DNA of 64,000 nucleotides, taken from contig CAZYXG010000001.1 of the NCBI GenBank assembly GCA_964650885.1, positions 231,182 to 295,181 on the forward strand, given 5' to 3'. This stretch comes from JAPLFM01 sp964650885 (GTDB lineage Bacteria > Bacteroidota > Ignavibacteria > Kapaibacteriales > UBA2268). The position numbers and the translations under genes are program-made. Below the pieces are notes generated by a model. The model searched no databases. It was not told the DNA's origin and saw nothing but the letters and a program-made list of their open reading frames with translations. Below, in pieces: positions 25,278-35,465 of the stretch. Positions within the stretch are counted from its first letter, which is position 1. Each line of letters starts with the position of its first letter.

Positions 25278-27293
25278 TTATCTTTTGACTGTAAACTTCT
25301 CTTGGCTAAGTTTTCCATTGGCACTAACAAGCACAACATAAGCACCACTTGACAAATCGGAAACTGAAATTCCATTTTGATTATTGCTAATCATAAAGTC
25401 TTTCAATTCTTTGATTAATGCTCCTGTAGAGCTGTAGATTCTTATGAAATCAGCTTTTGCAGGTTCTTTCAATGAAATATTTAAAAAGTTATCAGTTGGA
25501 GAAGGAGAAAGTGAAATCCCTAATTCATTAGAAATTGCTTCTTCTCTCACTGAAGCTATATCCCCAGCACCACTCAAATAAAATCTTTTAATGTTGTTTG
25601 GTTTAGTTGCGTTGGATGTCATCAACAATTGAGCATTAAAGAAACCAGTTTCTTTGGGTTGAAAGCTAACTTCTAATTGATAATTGCCAAATTGAGGAAT
25701 AGTTGCGTTTTTACTAGAAACCACTTTAAATTGGCTTTTAGTATCATTCAAAATTTCGCAATCTGTTATTTTTAGTACATCAGTACCAATATTATTAATA
25801 TTGATAGTTTTAACTTGTTGTGTTTTTAAAGTACCAAATTTCAATGAATCGTTTAGAACTTCAAAGTCAGAAAAAGGAACAACATTTTTACCAGCACCAG
25901 TCATATCTATTGAAAGAGTTGGGTTAGTTTGTGCATTTGAATAAACACTAAAGTTTGAATAGTAACTTTCGTCAGTTGTTGGTATGAATCTAATTTTCAT
26001 ATCAAATCTCTGACCTGCTTCTAATCTATCTGGAAATGGACCTGAAAGAATTTTAAAATTCAAAGTATCTTCTTGAGAAAGCAATGATGCTCTAGCTACT
26101 TCTAATGTAGCATTCCCTGAATTTGAGAAAGAAATAGTTTTATCAATAAAAGTAGTAACATCTCCAAATTCAATTTTGTTTTGACTAGATTTTATTTCTG
26201 GATAAAGCAAGTCTCCATCTATAAAAGAATTAATCGGAATTTCGAATACTGGTGTATTTACAGCATTAGTTGTGATTGCTAATTTAGCAGAAAAAGTACC
26301 TTTTTCAGGATTTTTTAATCTTACTCTTATAGACATTCTTTCTGCTGGGTGAAGTCTAGTGGTAGAAGCAGTGTATGATAAAACAAATTTATCTGCATTT
26401 GGCCCAACTAACTCAATTTTGTTTAAGTTCATATAGCCATAGCCACGATTTTGCAAACCAATGTCTTTAGTTACTTTTGCACTTGATTTATCAAAGAATA
26501 GTGAATTTGAATCAGCAAAAATCATTGCATCTTCTTTTGGTGGTTTAGAAGTTACTTCGGCTTGTAAAATTTCTTTAGTTAAGCCGTCTTGCACCCAAGC
26601 AATAGATCTAATGTTTGCATAATTGATTGGGTCATTTTTTGAAACTGTGAAATAGAATCCTTTCATTCCTTTTTTCAATTCAAAAACTGTTGCTTGAGTT
26701 GTAGTAGGATAGTATTTTCTTGAAGTCCATCTGTGCATTGTTTCGCCATTATTTCCACCTACAAGAGAATTTGGAATATTATCTTCATTAAAGTTCATAA
26801 AGACATATTTTGTTCCCGTTTCGGTTACATCAGTTTCAAGCACAACACTTACTTCAATGTTATCTTTGTCAGTTGTTCTGTCTTCAAGTACTGTTAATTT
26901 AATTGGTGAAGTTTGATTCTCAAAATTTCTAATTGAACTTTCTAAATTTTGGATATATTCTTGTAATGAAGTAGAAAATGGAACTATACCGCCATTTACG
27001 ATGAATGCACCATAATTGAAACTACCACTTCCATAATAAAAGAATGGTCTTCCGTAATTAGTTAGTTGGTCGCCTGCTAATTTACTGTTATTTACATTTA
27101 AGTGTACTTTAATTGGAAGTATTTGTGGGCCTTTACTTGCTAAAAGTGGGTCTGCAACCGAATTAATTGTAAAACAGTCTGAAACATATTCACTAGTGAA
27201 TTGCTCTACAACAATCTTGCGAGGATATTGAGCATTTGCTGAAATAGACGTTAGCAATAGGGCTGCCCCAAGAAACAGTCTCGAAATTTTCAT
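25278..27293 (-). CDS. T9SS-secreted protein with Omp28-like and choice-of-anchor D domains
   Basis: 671 residues from ATG 27293, where a clean signal peptide begins (MKISRLFLGAALLLTSISANA). The open frame extends 83 codons further upstream, but that part runs into the permease gene and lacks protein character. Residues 23-130 (VVEQFTSEYVSDCF, YGSGSFNYGAFIVNGG) resemble the Omp28-like domain found in Bacteroidota surface proteins. Three beta domains of the choice-of-anchor D type follow (FGDVTTFIDKTISFSNSGNA; FGTLKTQQVKTININNIGTD). The end (DFIRIYSSTGALIKEL ... GAYVVLVSANGK) is a type A T9SS sorting domain. Surface-exposed; role unknown. Confidence 0.8.
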   Translation of the reverse strand: MKISRLFLGAALLLTSISANAQYPRKIVVEQFTSEYVSDCFTINSVADPLLASKGPQILPIKVHLNVNNSKLAGDQLTNYGRPFFYYGSGSFNYGAFIVNGGIVPFSTSLQEYIQNLESSIRNFENQTSPIKLTVLEDRTTDKDNIEVSVVLETDVTETGTKYVFMNFNEDNIPNSLVGGNNGETMHRWTSRKYYPTTTQATVFELKKGMKGFYFTVSKNDPINYANIRSIAWVQDGLTKEILQAEVTSKPPKEDAMIFADSNSLFFDKSSAKVTKDIGLQNRGYGYMNLNKIELVGPNADKFVLSYTASTTRLHPAERMSIRVRLKNPEKGTFSAKLAITTNAVNTPVFEIPINSFIDGDLLYPEIKSSQNKIEFGDVTTFIDKTISFSNSGNATLEVARASLLSQEDTLNFKILSGPFPDRLEAGQRFDMKIRFIPTTDESYYSNFSVYSNAQTNPTLSIDMTGAGKNVVPFSDFEVLNDSLKFGTLKTQQVKTININNIGTDVLKITDCEILNDTKSQFKVVSSKNATIPQFGNYQLEVSFQPKETGFFNAQLLMTSNATKPNNIKRFYLSGAGDIASVREEAISNELGISLSPSPTDNFLNISLKEPAKADFIRIYSSTGALIKELKDFMISNNQNGISVSDLSSGAYVVLVSANGKLSQEKFTVKR

Positions 27294-27424
27294 ATTTTTT
27301 CCGAATTTATTTATAAAACATATTTCACAAATTAAGACAATTTTTGTAATTCTCAAAGAATTGTTTATTAGCATTGCCAAAACTTGGTAACATAATAAAC
27401 TGAAAAAGTAATTTTTTGTTACAA

Positions 27425-28663
27425 TTATTCGTACCGAAGTGCTTCGATGGGGTCTAAATTGGCTGCTTTTTTTGCTGGGTAATAGCCTGACATTACTCCA
27501 AGTATTGTGCATATTGTAATTGAAATCGCAACCCAATCCCAAGGAATGGCAAATTTAAAACCTATTAATACACTTGCAATTCCTCCAATCAGGATTCCAA
27601 CTATAATCCCAATAATGCCACCAATTTGACTCAGAGTTATTGCTTCAATAATGAATTGTGAAAGAATTGTAGCTTTTTTTGCACCGACTGCTTTTCTAAT
27701 TCCAATTTCTTTTGTGCGTTCTTTCACTGCCACCAGCATTATATTCATTATCCCTACTCCAGCAGCAAGAATGGAAATTGAACCACAAATCAAACCGAAA
27801 TATAATAAATAATCTGTAAAGCTTGAGAATTGATCTGATAAAGACTCATTCGTTGCAACTTCAAAGTCATTTTCGTCACTTGGCTTAACTCCTCTAATTG
27901 ATCGCAGATGACCAATAGTTTCATCCATAGTTTTGGAAATAAGTTCTTTGCTTTGAGCTTTCAATGTTATGGTAATACTTTCATCTTCATTTGAATAATA
28001 TTTGATAAAAGTAGTTACAGGAATACACACTAAATTATCTTCACTTCTACCCATAGTTGCACCTTTGGGTTCCAAAGTGCCAACTATTGTATATTGATGA
28101 TTTTTGATTTTGATTTTCTTGCCGATTGGGGTTTCGTTATTTTTAAATATTTTTACGGCAACATCTTTCCCTATAAGTGCAATTTCTGAAACATTTGTTA
28201 TGTCATACTCAACTATTGGTCTACCAGTTTCAATTTTTAAATTATTGTTATTGAAGTAATACTCATCGGCACCAACCATACTTACATCTGGGTCGGTTTT
28301 ATACTTTTCAAATTGTACTGTAAAGCCTTGAGAAGTAATTATTGGGCTTAATTGGTCAGTTAGAGTCATTCGTTTTTTAAGCTCTTTGAACTGCTTATAA
28401 CTTATATTTTTTCTATTTCGATACTTCCGCCAATCTCTTCCGCTACCGAAAGATGGTGTTTTAGTAACTAAAAATGTATTCTCACCAAGTTCATCGAGTT
28501 TATCGCTAACGGTTGCATTTAAAGAACCTACTAAAGTACCTACCGAAATAATTGAAAATACACCAATTGCAACAGATAGCAAAGTTAGTCCAGAGCGAAG
28601 TTTATTCTGTTTGAGTGATTCAAGTGATTGAACAATGTTTTCTAAATAATTCATTTTATTCAT
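27425..28663 (-). CDS. MacB-like ABC transporter permease (second)
   Basis: 412 residues. There is an N-terminal helix (GLTLLSVAIGVFSIISVG), a large periplasmic MacB core domain (about 50-270), then three C-terminal helices with the FtsX domain (MLVAVKERTKEIGIRKAVGAKK). Such permeases act by mechanotransmission with a separate ATPase to drive tripartite export. It overlaps the first permease gene by 8 bases and ends the six-gene export operon. Confidence 0.9.
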   Translation of the reverse strand: MNKMNYLENIVQSLESLKQNKLRSGLTLLSVAIGVFSIISVGTLVGSLNATVSDKLDELGENTFLVTKTPSFGSGRDWRKYRNRKNISYKQFKELKKRMTLTDQLSPIITSQGFTVQFEKYKTDPDVSMVGADEYYFNNNNLKIETGRPIVEYDITNVSEIALIGKDVAVKIFKNNETPIGKKIKIKNHQYTIVGTLEPKGATMGRSEDNLVCIPVTTFIKYYSNEDESITITLKAQSKELISKTMDETIGHLRSIRGVKPSDENDFEVATNESLSDQFSSFTDYLLYFGLICGSISILAAGVGIMNIMLVAVKERTKEIGIRKAVGAKKATILSQFIIEAITLSQIGGIIGIIVGILIGGIASVLIGFKFAIPWDWVAISITICTILGVMSGYYPAKKAANLDPIEALRYE

Positions 28664-29915
28664 ACCTCAAAGCTTCTACTGGGTCCATTTTAGCTGCTTT
28701 TCTTGCTGGTAAAAGCCCAGCCACCAAACCAACTATTATTGACACAATAGTTGCAATTACAATTAAGTTAACTGGCAAATATGGATCGAGAAATGACAAA
28801 CCAGGCACATACATTGGAATGAAATATGCAATTGCAAAAATTAAAGCCGAACAACAAACTATAGAAATTATAGCTCCGAAAAGACAAAGTATAGCCGCTT
28901 CAATAATGAACTGTACTAAAATAGTTCCATTTTTAGCACCAAGTGCTTTTCGAATCCCAATTTCTTTAGTTCGCTCTACCACTGACACATACATAATATT
29001 CATAATGCCTATGATTCCCACAAGGAATGATAACATAGTCATTCCAATGCCAACCCCAAATACAATTATTTTAAATTGCTTCATAGTGCTTTCAAATGCT
29101 TTTGCTTCATTGATTGCGAAGTCATTTTCTTGGTCGGGAGTCAATCGGCGATTCATTCTGAAATATCCAACTGCTTCATCTCTAACTCTGTCTAAATTTT
29201 CTACACTACCTGCTTTTAAAGCTATTGACATAGATTTAGCTCGGCTACCATAAACTGCTGAAAACTTCCTATATGGCACATAGCATTCATTATCAATATA
29301 ATTGAATATTACTGTTCCACGCTTTTTAATCACACCAATTATAAGAAATTTATGACCTTCCACTTTCACTTCTTTGCCAACAGGGTCTTCTCCTTTGAAG
29401 ATATTATCTGCAATATTGAATCCGATTACCATTACGTTTGCACCATAGTAATCTTCAAATTCATTGAAAAAGCGGCCAGCAGACAAATTCCCAGCAGGCG
29501 ATTTATACATCTCATAGTTTGTACCAGTCATAGCAACACCATTGAATGTTTTGCCATTATAGACCATTCTGCCACCCCAATTACTCATAACTGGCGACAT
29601 CATTTCTTGGGATTGCATTTTTGTAGCCATAAAGTCATAATCGGAAAGTTGGATTTTCTTTCTATTTCGAGTTTTTTCCCAACTGCTTCCGCCAGACCAA
29701 TCGAATCTATCAATATAAATCATATCTTGTCCAATCATTTGCCAAGTTTGATTTAATGCTGAATCTAATCCATTGACCAACCAACCCATTACAATTACAA
29801 TTGATATACCAATTACTACACCAAGCGATGCCAAAGCAGAACGCAATTTATTGCCTCGAAGTGCATCAATTGCAATTCGCATAGATTCATATATTTCGTG
29901 TAAGCTTATTCTCAA
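28656..29915 (-). CDS. MacB-like ABC transporter permease (first)
   Basis: 419 residues with the same layout as its neighbour: N-terminal helix (SALASLGVVIGISIVIVMGW), MacB periplasmic core, three C-terminal helices with the FtsX motif (VVERTKEIGIRKALGAKN) and the terminal KMDPVEALRYE that closes both permeases. The two are paralogues and probably form a heterodimer. It overlaps the ATPase gene by four bases. Confidence 0.9.
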   Translation of the reverse strand: MRISLHEIYESMRIAIDALRGNKLRSALASLGVVIGISIVIVMGWLVNGLDSALNQTWQMIGQDMIYIDRFDWSGGSSWEKTRNRKKIQLSDYDFMATKMQSQEMMSPVMSNWGGRMVYNGKTFNGVAMTGTNYEMYKSPAGNLSAGRFFNEFEDYYGANVMVIGFNIADNIFKGEDPVGKEVKVEGHKFLIIGVIKKRGTVIFNYIDNECYVPYRKFSAVYGSRAKSMSIALKAGSVENLDRVRDEAVGYFRMNRRLTPDQENDFAINEAKAFESTMKQFKIIVFGVGIGMTMLSFLVGIIGIMNIMYVSVVERTKEIGIRKALGAKNGTILVQFIIEAAILCLFGAIISIVCCSALIFAIAYFIPMYVPGLSFLDPYLPVNLIVIATIVSIIVGLVAGLLPARKAAKMDPVEALRYE

Positions 29916-30643
29916 GGTCTAACCATATCTTCAAATTTGATATAATCGTGGTTTAATTCATCTTTTTCTACTAATCCGTCTTTGACACGAATTATTCTGT
30001 GAGCATACTTAGCAATGTCTTCTTCGTGGGTAACTATGATAATAGTATTACCTTCCTTCCAAAGGTTCGAGATAAGTTTCATAATATCATAGCCAGTTTT
30101 GGAGTCTAAGTTCCCTGTGGGTTCGTCAGCAAGAATTATTGATGGTTCAGTAACTAAAGCTCTAGCAATTGCCACACGCTGTCTCTGTCCACCAGAAAGT
30201 TCATTTGGTCTATGGGTCATTCTATCGCCTAAACCAACATTTTCCAATTTTGCAGTTGCTTTTTCTTTTCTTTCATTGGCTTTCATACCAGAATAAACCA
30301 ATGGAAGTTCTACATTTTTCAGTGCAGAAGCTCTCGGCAATAGATTAAATGTTTGGAAAACGAAACCAATTTTTTTATTCCTAATTTCAGCAAGTTCGTT
30401 GTCGTCCATTTCTTTCACACTCAGGTCTTCAAATAAATACTTACCTGTTGTGGGAGTATCCAAACAACCCAATATATTCATCAATGTAGATTTGCCAGAA
30501 CCCGAAGGACCCATTATGGCAACATAATCATTTTTGTGAATTTTTAAAGAAACATCTCTTAATGCGAATACTTTTTCAGTACCCATAACATATAGTTTAG
30601 AGATATGCTCAATATCAATAATTACTTTATTCTTTTCAGCCAT
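29912..30643 (-). CDS. MacB-type ABC transporter ATP-binding protein
   Basis: 243 residues. Walker A is GPSGSGKSTLMN, the signature is LSGGQRQRVAIARAL, Walker B is IILADEPTGNLD and the switch histidine is IIIVTHEED. Its length and the LolD/MacB-type ILGCLDTPTTG block show the ATPase of an FtsX-permease exporter. Unlike E. coli MacB, ATPase and permease are separate chains. It sits between the adaptor and permease genes. Confidence 0.94.
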   Translation of the reverse strand: MAEKNKVIIDIEHISKLYVMGTEKVFALRDVSLKIHKNDYVAIMGPSGSGKSTLMNILGCLDTPTTGKYLFEDLSVKEMDDNELAEIRNKKIGFVFQTFNLLPRASALKNVELPLVYSGMKANERKEKATAKLENVGLGDRMTHRPNELSGGQRQRVAIARALVTEPSIILADEPTGNLDSKTGYDIMKLISNLWKEGNTIIIVTHEEDIAKYAHRIIRVKDGLVEKDELNHDYIKFEDMVRP

Positions 30644-30647
30644 TTTA

Positions 30648-31922
30648 CTACTTCTTACTTTTTAGTAATTTTGATTTATCTTCGAGCTTAACTTTACTTC
30701 CTTCCAATAGCTCTTTGCTTACAGCACTATATGGACCACTAATAATTTCTTCGCCTTCATTAACACCAGATTTAATTTCAATATAATCTTGGCTATTAAG
30801 TCCAGTTTCCACTTGCTTCATAGAAACTATGTCACCTTTTTTCACAAAAACATAAGTTTTAGGTCTTGATTTCTTTTTATTTGTTTTTTCAGCTTCTTCT
30901 AAGTTGCTATCGTCTTTCATATTGCTTGCTTTTTCTTCTTCTTTGCGAGATGCAACCGCCATAAGAGGAACTGAAATCACATTTGGATGAGTTTCAGTGA
31001 TTATTTGTACGTTACAACTCATTCCTGGGCGAAACTTAGAGTTCAAATTTATCAAGCGGATTTTAATCTTGAAATTCACAACTTGATCTTGGGAAGACAA
31101 TTCCGAAGATTTAGCAGCATTTGCGATTTCTACTACTACACCTTTAAATACTTCATCGGGGAATGCATCTACTTCCACTAATGAAGTATCTCCAATTTTT
31201 ACATTCACAATATCATTTTCGTCAACATCTACTTCTGCGTTCATTATTGATAAATCACTAACTCTCATTAGTTCAGTACCAGTAAATTGAGCCTGACCCA
31301 ACACTTTTTCGCCTTTTTTTGCATTAAGCTTGGTAACGACACCATTGATTGGAGAATAGATTGTAGTTCTAACTGCACTATATTGAATTTGACGGACACT
31401 TGCTTTTGTTTGCTCCATACGTGAAATACTCGCATCGTGATTTGATTTAGCTTGTTCATAAGCAGTTTGAGCTAAAAGCAAATCTTGGTCGGAAACATAT
31501 TTCTTTTCATGTAATTTTTTAACTCTATCAAGTTCCGTTTTAGTTCTATTCATAGTTGCTTTTGCAACTTCAATATCGCTATTAGAGGCTTTCACACCAG
31601 CTTCCGCTCCTTCTAATTGCGATTGTATAATATCTGGTTTGATTTTAGCAAGAATAGAACCACCTTGGACGATGTCACCTTCTTTCACATCCAACATTAT
31701 TAACTCGCCACTCGTTTCAGAGAAAACTTTAACCTCAGTTTCTGGCTGAATTTTACCTACAGAAGTTACAATTTTTGTAATGGTACGTTTCTCTACTTTA
31801 GACACTTGCACTTCTATTGCATCGCTTTTCTTAGATTTAATATAGTAGATTGAGCCACCAGCTATCGCGGCTATTAAGATTAGAAGTATAACTATCTTCC
31901 CGGTATTAGATTTTTTTGCCAT
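30648..31922 (-). CDS. HlyD/MacA-like periplasmic adaptor protein
   Basis: 424 residues. An N-terminal helix (IVILLILIAAIAGGSIYYI) anchors it in the inner membrane. A lipoyl-like half (VKVFSETSGELIMLDVKEGD), a long alpha hairpin (about 100-175), a second lipoyl half and a beta-barrel domain follow. A charged insert (EEEKASNMKDDSNLEEAEKTN) near residue 335 is unusual for the family and lies in the membrane-proximal domain. The protein links the inner-membrane ABC exporter to the TolC-like channel. Encoded 4 bases before the ATPase. Confidence 0.92.
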   Translation of the reverse strand: MAKKSNTGKIVILLILIAAIAGGSIYYIKSKKSDAIEVQVSKVEKRTITKIVTSVGKIQPETEVKVFSETSGELIMLDVKEGDIVQGGSILAKIKPDIIQSQLEGAEAGVKASNSDIEVAKATMNRTKTELDRVKKLHEKKYVSDQDLLLAQTAYEQAKSNHDASISRMEQTKASVRQIQYSAVRTTIYSPINGVVTKLNAKKGEKVLGQAQFTGTELMRVSDLSIMNAEVDVDENDIVNVKIGDTSLVEVDAFPDEVFKGVVVEIANAAKSSELSSQDQVVNFKIKIRLINLNSKFRPGMSCNVQIITETHPNVISVPLMAVASRKEEEKASNMKDDSNLEEAEKTNKKKSRPKTYVFVKKGDIVSMKQVETGLNSQDYIEIKSGVNEGEEIISGPYSAVSKELLEGSKVKLEDKSKLLKSKK

Positions 31923-31940
31923 TTGTTTTCTCAGTGAGTT

Positions 31941-32564
31941 TTAATTTTCTAAATTTAAATTTGATTTTTTGAAGACAGCAGTTTTTGCTATGATGTCTTG
32001 TATAGCTTGTCTTTTCTCAGATAGTGCGAAGAAGCATCCAATAATCATAATAAAACTTAAAGCAATTGCTAAATAACTATATGGTGCAACATTCATTTCA
32101 GTTGCCACAAATATAATTGTCAGAATAGTACTTAAATTCTTATATGCTGAACGAATTATTAATTGATTTGTACTTGCAAGATTAGAATCAAAGTTTCCAA
32201 TTTGCAATTTCATTATCATCTTACCAGGGCTTGATGCAAGAAAAACTTCCATTAATATAAAACAAGCAGAAATTACAAACCCAATTTGTAATAATCTTGA
32301 TTGCAATAATTGTTGAATTTCAGAATCTTGCGAAAATGAAAATCCAAAACTCCCAATTGAAGTATCACCTTGATAAATAAAATAATATATGCCTTGTTGT
32401 AAGCAAATAATTATTATTGCATCAATTAAAAATGCCCAAAATCTAGTTAAAAATGTAGCTCTTTTTTGATATTGGAATTCTTCTCCATACGCTTCTCGCA
32501 TCATTTGTTCGTATTCAGGAGTACCTTCTTGAGGCATATTGCTATTTAGTAGATTTTCTTCCAT
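31941..32564 (-). CDS. RDD-family membrane protein
   Basis: 207 residues with four to five membrane helices. The RDD signature is at RFWAFLIDAIIII (Arg and Asp in the first helix), with SPGKMIMKLQIG in the middle, as usual for the family. RDD proteins have no settled function; some act in ion or solute transport. It is encoded between the TolC-like and MacA-like genes of the export operon, with gaps of 13 and 18 bases, so it probably serves the exporter or shares its inducer. Confidence 0.8.
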   Translation of the reverse strand: MEENLLNSNMPQEGTPEYEQMMREAYGEEFQYQKRATFLTRFWAFLIDAIIIICLQQGIYYFIYQGDTSIGSFGFSFSQDSEIQQLLQSRLLQIGFVISACFILMEVFLASSPGKMIMKLQIGNFDSNLASTNQLIIRSAYKNLSTILTIIFVATEMNVAPYSYLAIALSFIMIIGCFFALSEKRQAIQDIIAKTAVFKKSNLNLEN

Positions 32565-32577
32565 AAAATTACCTTAT

Positions 32578-33930
32578 TTATTGTTTGTAATTACCCGAAT
32601 TAAATTCTAAGTCTCTTTGTGCTATCAGATAATTATAGATAGCATTTATTCTGTTTACTTTGGAATTTATAAAGCTAGCGTTTGCAATTGTGAAATCATT
32701 AATTGAAAGCAAACCACCTTCAAATCTTGCTTTCACACTTTCATAATTTTGCTGTGCAGCTGAAATAGATTTTTTAGCAATTTCCAATTGTTTCATTGCT
32801 GCTTCAAGTGTTAGCAAATTCGATTTTAAAGAATTTCTAAGCGAAAGTTCGCTTTGTTTCAAATTCTTTTGTGCTTCTTCATATTGAATTTGTGCGGATT
32901 CCACTTGGAAATCTACTCTAAATTGCTGAAATATTGGAATTTGAAGCGATAGTCCTGCGGTACTTCTTCCAATATCTAAATCATTCAATTCAAAATTATT
33001 CCAGTTCCAACCAGTACTTGCGAAAACAGATGGATAGTATGAAGCTTTTGAAATTTCTACATCAAGTTTTAATTTTTCGATATTTTGCTTATTAGTTTTA
33101 TAATCAAAACGATTGTTTAAAGCGTTATTGATTAAATTATCTAAGTTTTTTGATTTTGTATAATAGTTACTAACTTCATTATCTGCCAATTCAATTGGTA
33201 TGTCATCAATTTTGAAATCACTCTCTTCGTCGGCATTCAAACCTAGCAAACTTAACATTTTTGCTTTTGCTAAATTATAATCGTTTTCTCCACGAACTAA
33301 ATCCAATTCCCTATTTGCAAGTTCCGATTCTTGTGCAAATACATTACTCTCGGGCACGACACCAGCTTCTAATTGAGCTTTAATTCTTTGTAAGTCAATT
33401 ATACCAACTTGCATGTTTTCTTTTCTTATTTTCACAATTTGGCTAGTTTGAGAGATATTTATATAATTCACAAAAATATTATACTTCACAGTTTCGATAG
33501 TATTTCGTTTGTTATTTGCCACTTGCTCTTGATTGATTATAGATTTATCAATAGTATTTTCTCTATTGAAACCATTGAAAATCGTATAAGAAAGCTGTGC
33601 ATTCAAAGAATATGAGTTTGGCCTGGCAGGTGTGCCAGGTGTTTGGATAACTATACCACCCAAATTGAAAGATTGTGTTCCATTGTCCTGCACATTCAAA
33701 TGGCGATTATAATTTATTGACATATCTGCATTGGGCAAATAAGCAGATTTGGCAACGCTTACACCCGATTTTGCAAATTGTTCTTGTTTTTGTGTGAAAA
33801 GTATGTCGAGGTTCTTTTCCATTGCTATTTGGTAGCAATCCTCAAGACTTAACTTAGTGGCATTTGCACCAGTTTGAGCAGAAAGAGATAATATGGAAAG
33901 AAATAGAAAAAGAGTAAAAATAGGTTTCAT
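32578..33930 (-). CDS. TolC-like outer-membrane efflux protein
   Basis: 450 residues. A signal peptide (MKPIFTLFLFLSILSLSAQ) is followed by two outer-membrane efflux protein repeats (KLSLEDCYQIAMEKNLDILF; RFDYKTNKQNIEKLKLDVEI) rich in long helices. It forms the outer-membrane channel of a tripartite exporter and is the first gene of the operon tolC-RDD-macA-ATPase-permease-permease. Confidence 0.93.
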   Translation of the reverse strand: MKPIFTLFLFLSILSLSAQTGANATKLSLEDCYQIAMEKNLDILFTQKQEQFAKSGVSVAKSAYLPNADMSINYNRHLNVQDNGTQSFNLGGIVIQTPGTPARPNSYSLNAQLSYTIFNGFNRENTIDKSIINQEQVANNKRNTIETVKYNIFVNYINISQTSQIVKIRKENMQVGIIDLQRIKAQLEAGVVPESNVFAQESELANRELDLVRGENDYNLAKAKMLSLLGLNADEESDFKIDDIPIELADNEVSNYYTKSKNLDNLINNALNNRFDYKTNKQNIEKLKLDVEISKASYYPSVFASTGWNWNNFELNDLDIGRSTAGLSLQIPIFQQFRVDFQVESAQIQYEEAQKNLKQSELSLRNSLKSNLLTLEAAMKQLEIAKKSISAAQQNYESVKARFEGGLLSINDFTIANASFINSKVNRINAIYNYLIAQRDLEFNSGNYKQ

Positions 33931-33996
33931 ACACCGTCAAATTAGTTTTTATGTGAAACGAACTAAAAGATAAATAGTTTCACTTTGTTTAAAATA

Positions 33997-35457
33997 TTAA
34001 GGATAAAATACTCCAACGGATACAATACTTCTAGTATCAATTGCTTGTATTTTTAAATTATTTGAAAGATTAATCTTAACTTCAAAAGTTTGATAGAAAA
34101 CATCTTTGTCATCGTTGGTGCTAGCATCGCCATAGCGTTCTTTCACTTCAGCTCTTTCGCTCAAGTATATCGTTTTTACATAGTTATTCTCAAAACCTTT
34201 TTTGCCTCGGCTTGAAGCAAATCCGAAGCTTCTTGTTTTAATTATAAGTACATTTTCATTTTTCTTATCTTTCACTACTGATAGTATCTCTGGAGCTGGG
34301 TATGCCTTTAAATTAATTGGATATCTCTCGCCGATTAACTCGTTTTCCAAATATCGCTCTATGTATAAAGTTTTCCCAGTGTCAGAAGCATTTGGAGAAT
34401 AGAATAGTTCAGAATTCCCTATTGATTGAGTTAGAATCTCTTTATTGTTATCTCGTAGAAGAGTTTTCACTCGATATGAGAGTTTGTCAGGGAAATTTGG
34501 AATTATTCTATAAGTTTTGAATGGATTCATTACCCTGTCGTAGAAAGGATTTCCTATTGAATTGGATTTAACTATAAACTCAGTTGATGACTCTTTTTTA
34601 TCAAACTTAGAAGTTATAGTTACTGTTACTCTCATATCTCCACTTGCTGGTGCATTACCACCAACAACAAGTATATTCTCTTTAATTTCTTTTACTTTCG
34701 CATTTCCACCAGTGTTTGTTTGTACTCTTACAATAGGGTCTTTGCTAAGTCCAGTAAGCAAATTCAAATTACTAACTTTAATAACGTTTTGCCAATTCAT
34801 ATAAGCAATTGATTTTATAACAAACTCTTCCTGTTGCATATCCACATTGCCAGTAGTTTGCAACTGAGGTGATTGCCCAGTTTGAATTCCAGTTTGGTTC
34901 ATTGCAAATAAATTGTTTGGGTTGTTATTCTGCAAATCAAATTGAGGAATTTCGTCATCGAAGAAAATATTCAAACTGAATTGACTTTTAACAATTAGCG
35001 GAGTATTTGTCTTATTTGAAATTGCCTTTGCAATCACTTTCACAAGGTATGTTTTATTCAAATAATCTGAATTCCCAGGCGACCAAACGAATTTCACGTT
35101 TTGCTCTGGTATTGATTCTATAATTTTGAATAGTTTAGTGTTCGAGTTTTGTTTGTTCAAACTTACTTTCAATCTTTGAGTTAAATCTTCAACAAGAAAT
35201 TCAAAACTTACATTTCGGACATCTCCACGCCAAAATATTTGGTTTACAGAATCAATTTCAATTAACTTTACTTTGCTAGATTCTTTGTGCATTTTGCAAG
35301 TAAGAGTTGTTTTATCAGGGTATATTTGAAAAGGAATATTGATTGAATCCAATTTGCTTGGGTCAATATTATTGATATTCTTATCGGGCAAAAGCATAAT
35401 CAGTGCAGCCAAATAAAGAACAAAGTACATTTCAATATTTCTTTTTTTGTTTTTCAA
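33997..35457 (-). CDS. GldM/PorM-like periplasmic protein with one membrane helix
   Basis: 486 residues. A single N-terminal helix (IEMYFVLYLAALIMLLP, 8-24) is followed by a long periplasmic part of beta-sandwich character. That part ends with the block VTVTITSKFDKKESSTEFIVK, resembling the C-terminal domains of T9SS motor protein GldM/PorM. GldM is similar in size (about 510 residues), has the same topology and is always encoded next to GldL. Here the preceding gene encodes a two-helix protein resembling GldL. The match is by eye and distant. It is the last gene of the heparinase-flippase-LptG operon. Alternative: an unrelated envelope protein. Confidence 0.5.
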   Translation of the reverse strand: MKNKKRNIEMYFVLYLAALIMLLPDKNINNIDPSKLDSINIPFQIYPDKTTLTCKMHKESSKVKLIEIDSVNQIFWRGDVRNVSFEFLVEDLTQRLKVSLNKQNSNTKLFKIIESIPEQNVKFVWSPGNSDYLNKTYLVKVIAKAISNKTNTPLIVKSQFSLNIFFDDEIPQFDLQNNNPNNLFAMNQTGIQTGQSPQLQTTGNVDMQQEEFVIKSIAYMNWQNVIKVSNLNLLTGLSKDPIVRVQTNTGGNAKVKEIKENILVVGGNAPASGDMRVTVTITSKFDKKESSTEFIVKSNSIGNPFYDRVMNPFKTYRIIPNFPDKLSYRVKTLLRDNNKEILTQSIGNSELFYSPNASDTGKTLYIERYLENELIGERYPINLKAYPAPEILSVVKDKKNENVLIIKTRSFGFASSRGKKGFENNYVKTIYLSERAEVKERYGDASTNDDKDVFYQTFEVKINLSNNLKIQAIDTRSIVSVGVFYP

Positions 35458-35465
35458 TTTGCTGC

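Noticed and set aside
27294..27542. N-terminal extension of the T9SS protein at 25278-27293.
   Set aside because: The 83 extra codons run into the permease gene and lack a signal peptide, while ATG 27293 starts a clean one.
28615..29253. Open frame of 212 codons antisense to the permease genes.
   Set aside because: It lies wholly over two clear ABC permease genes, and its composition follows from their third-codon bias.
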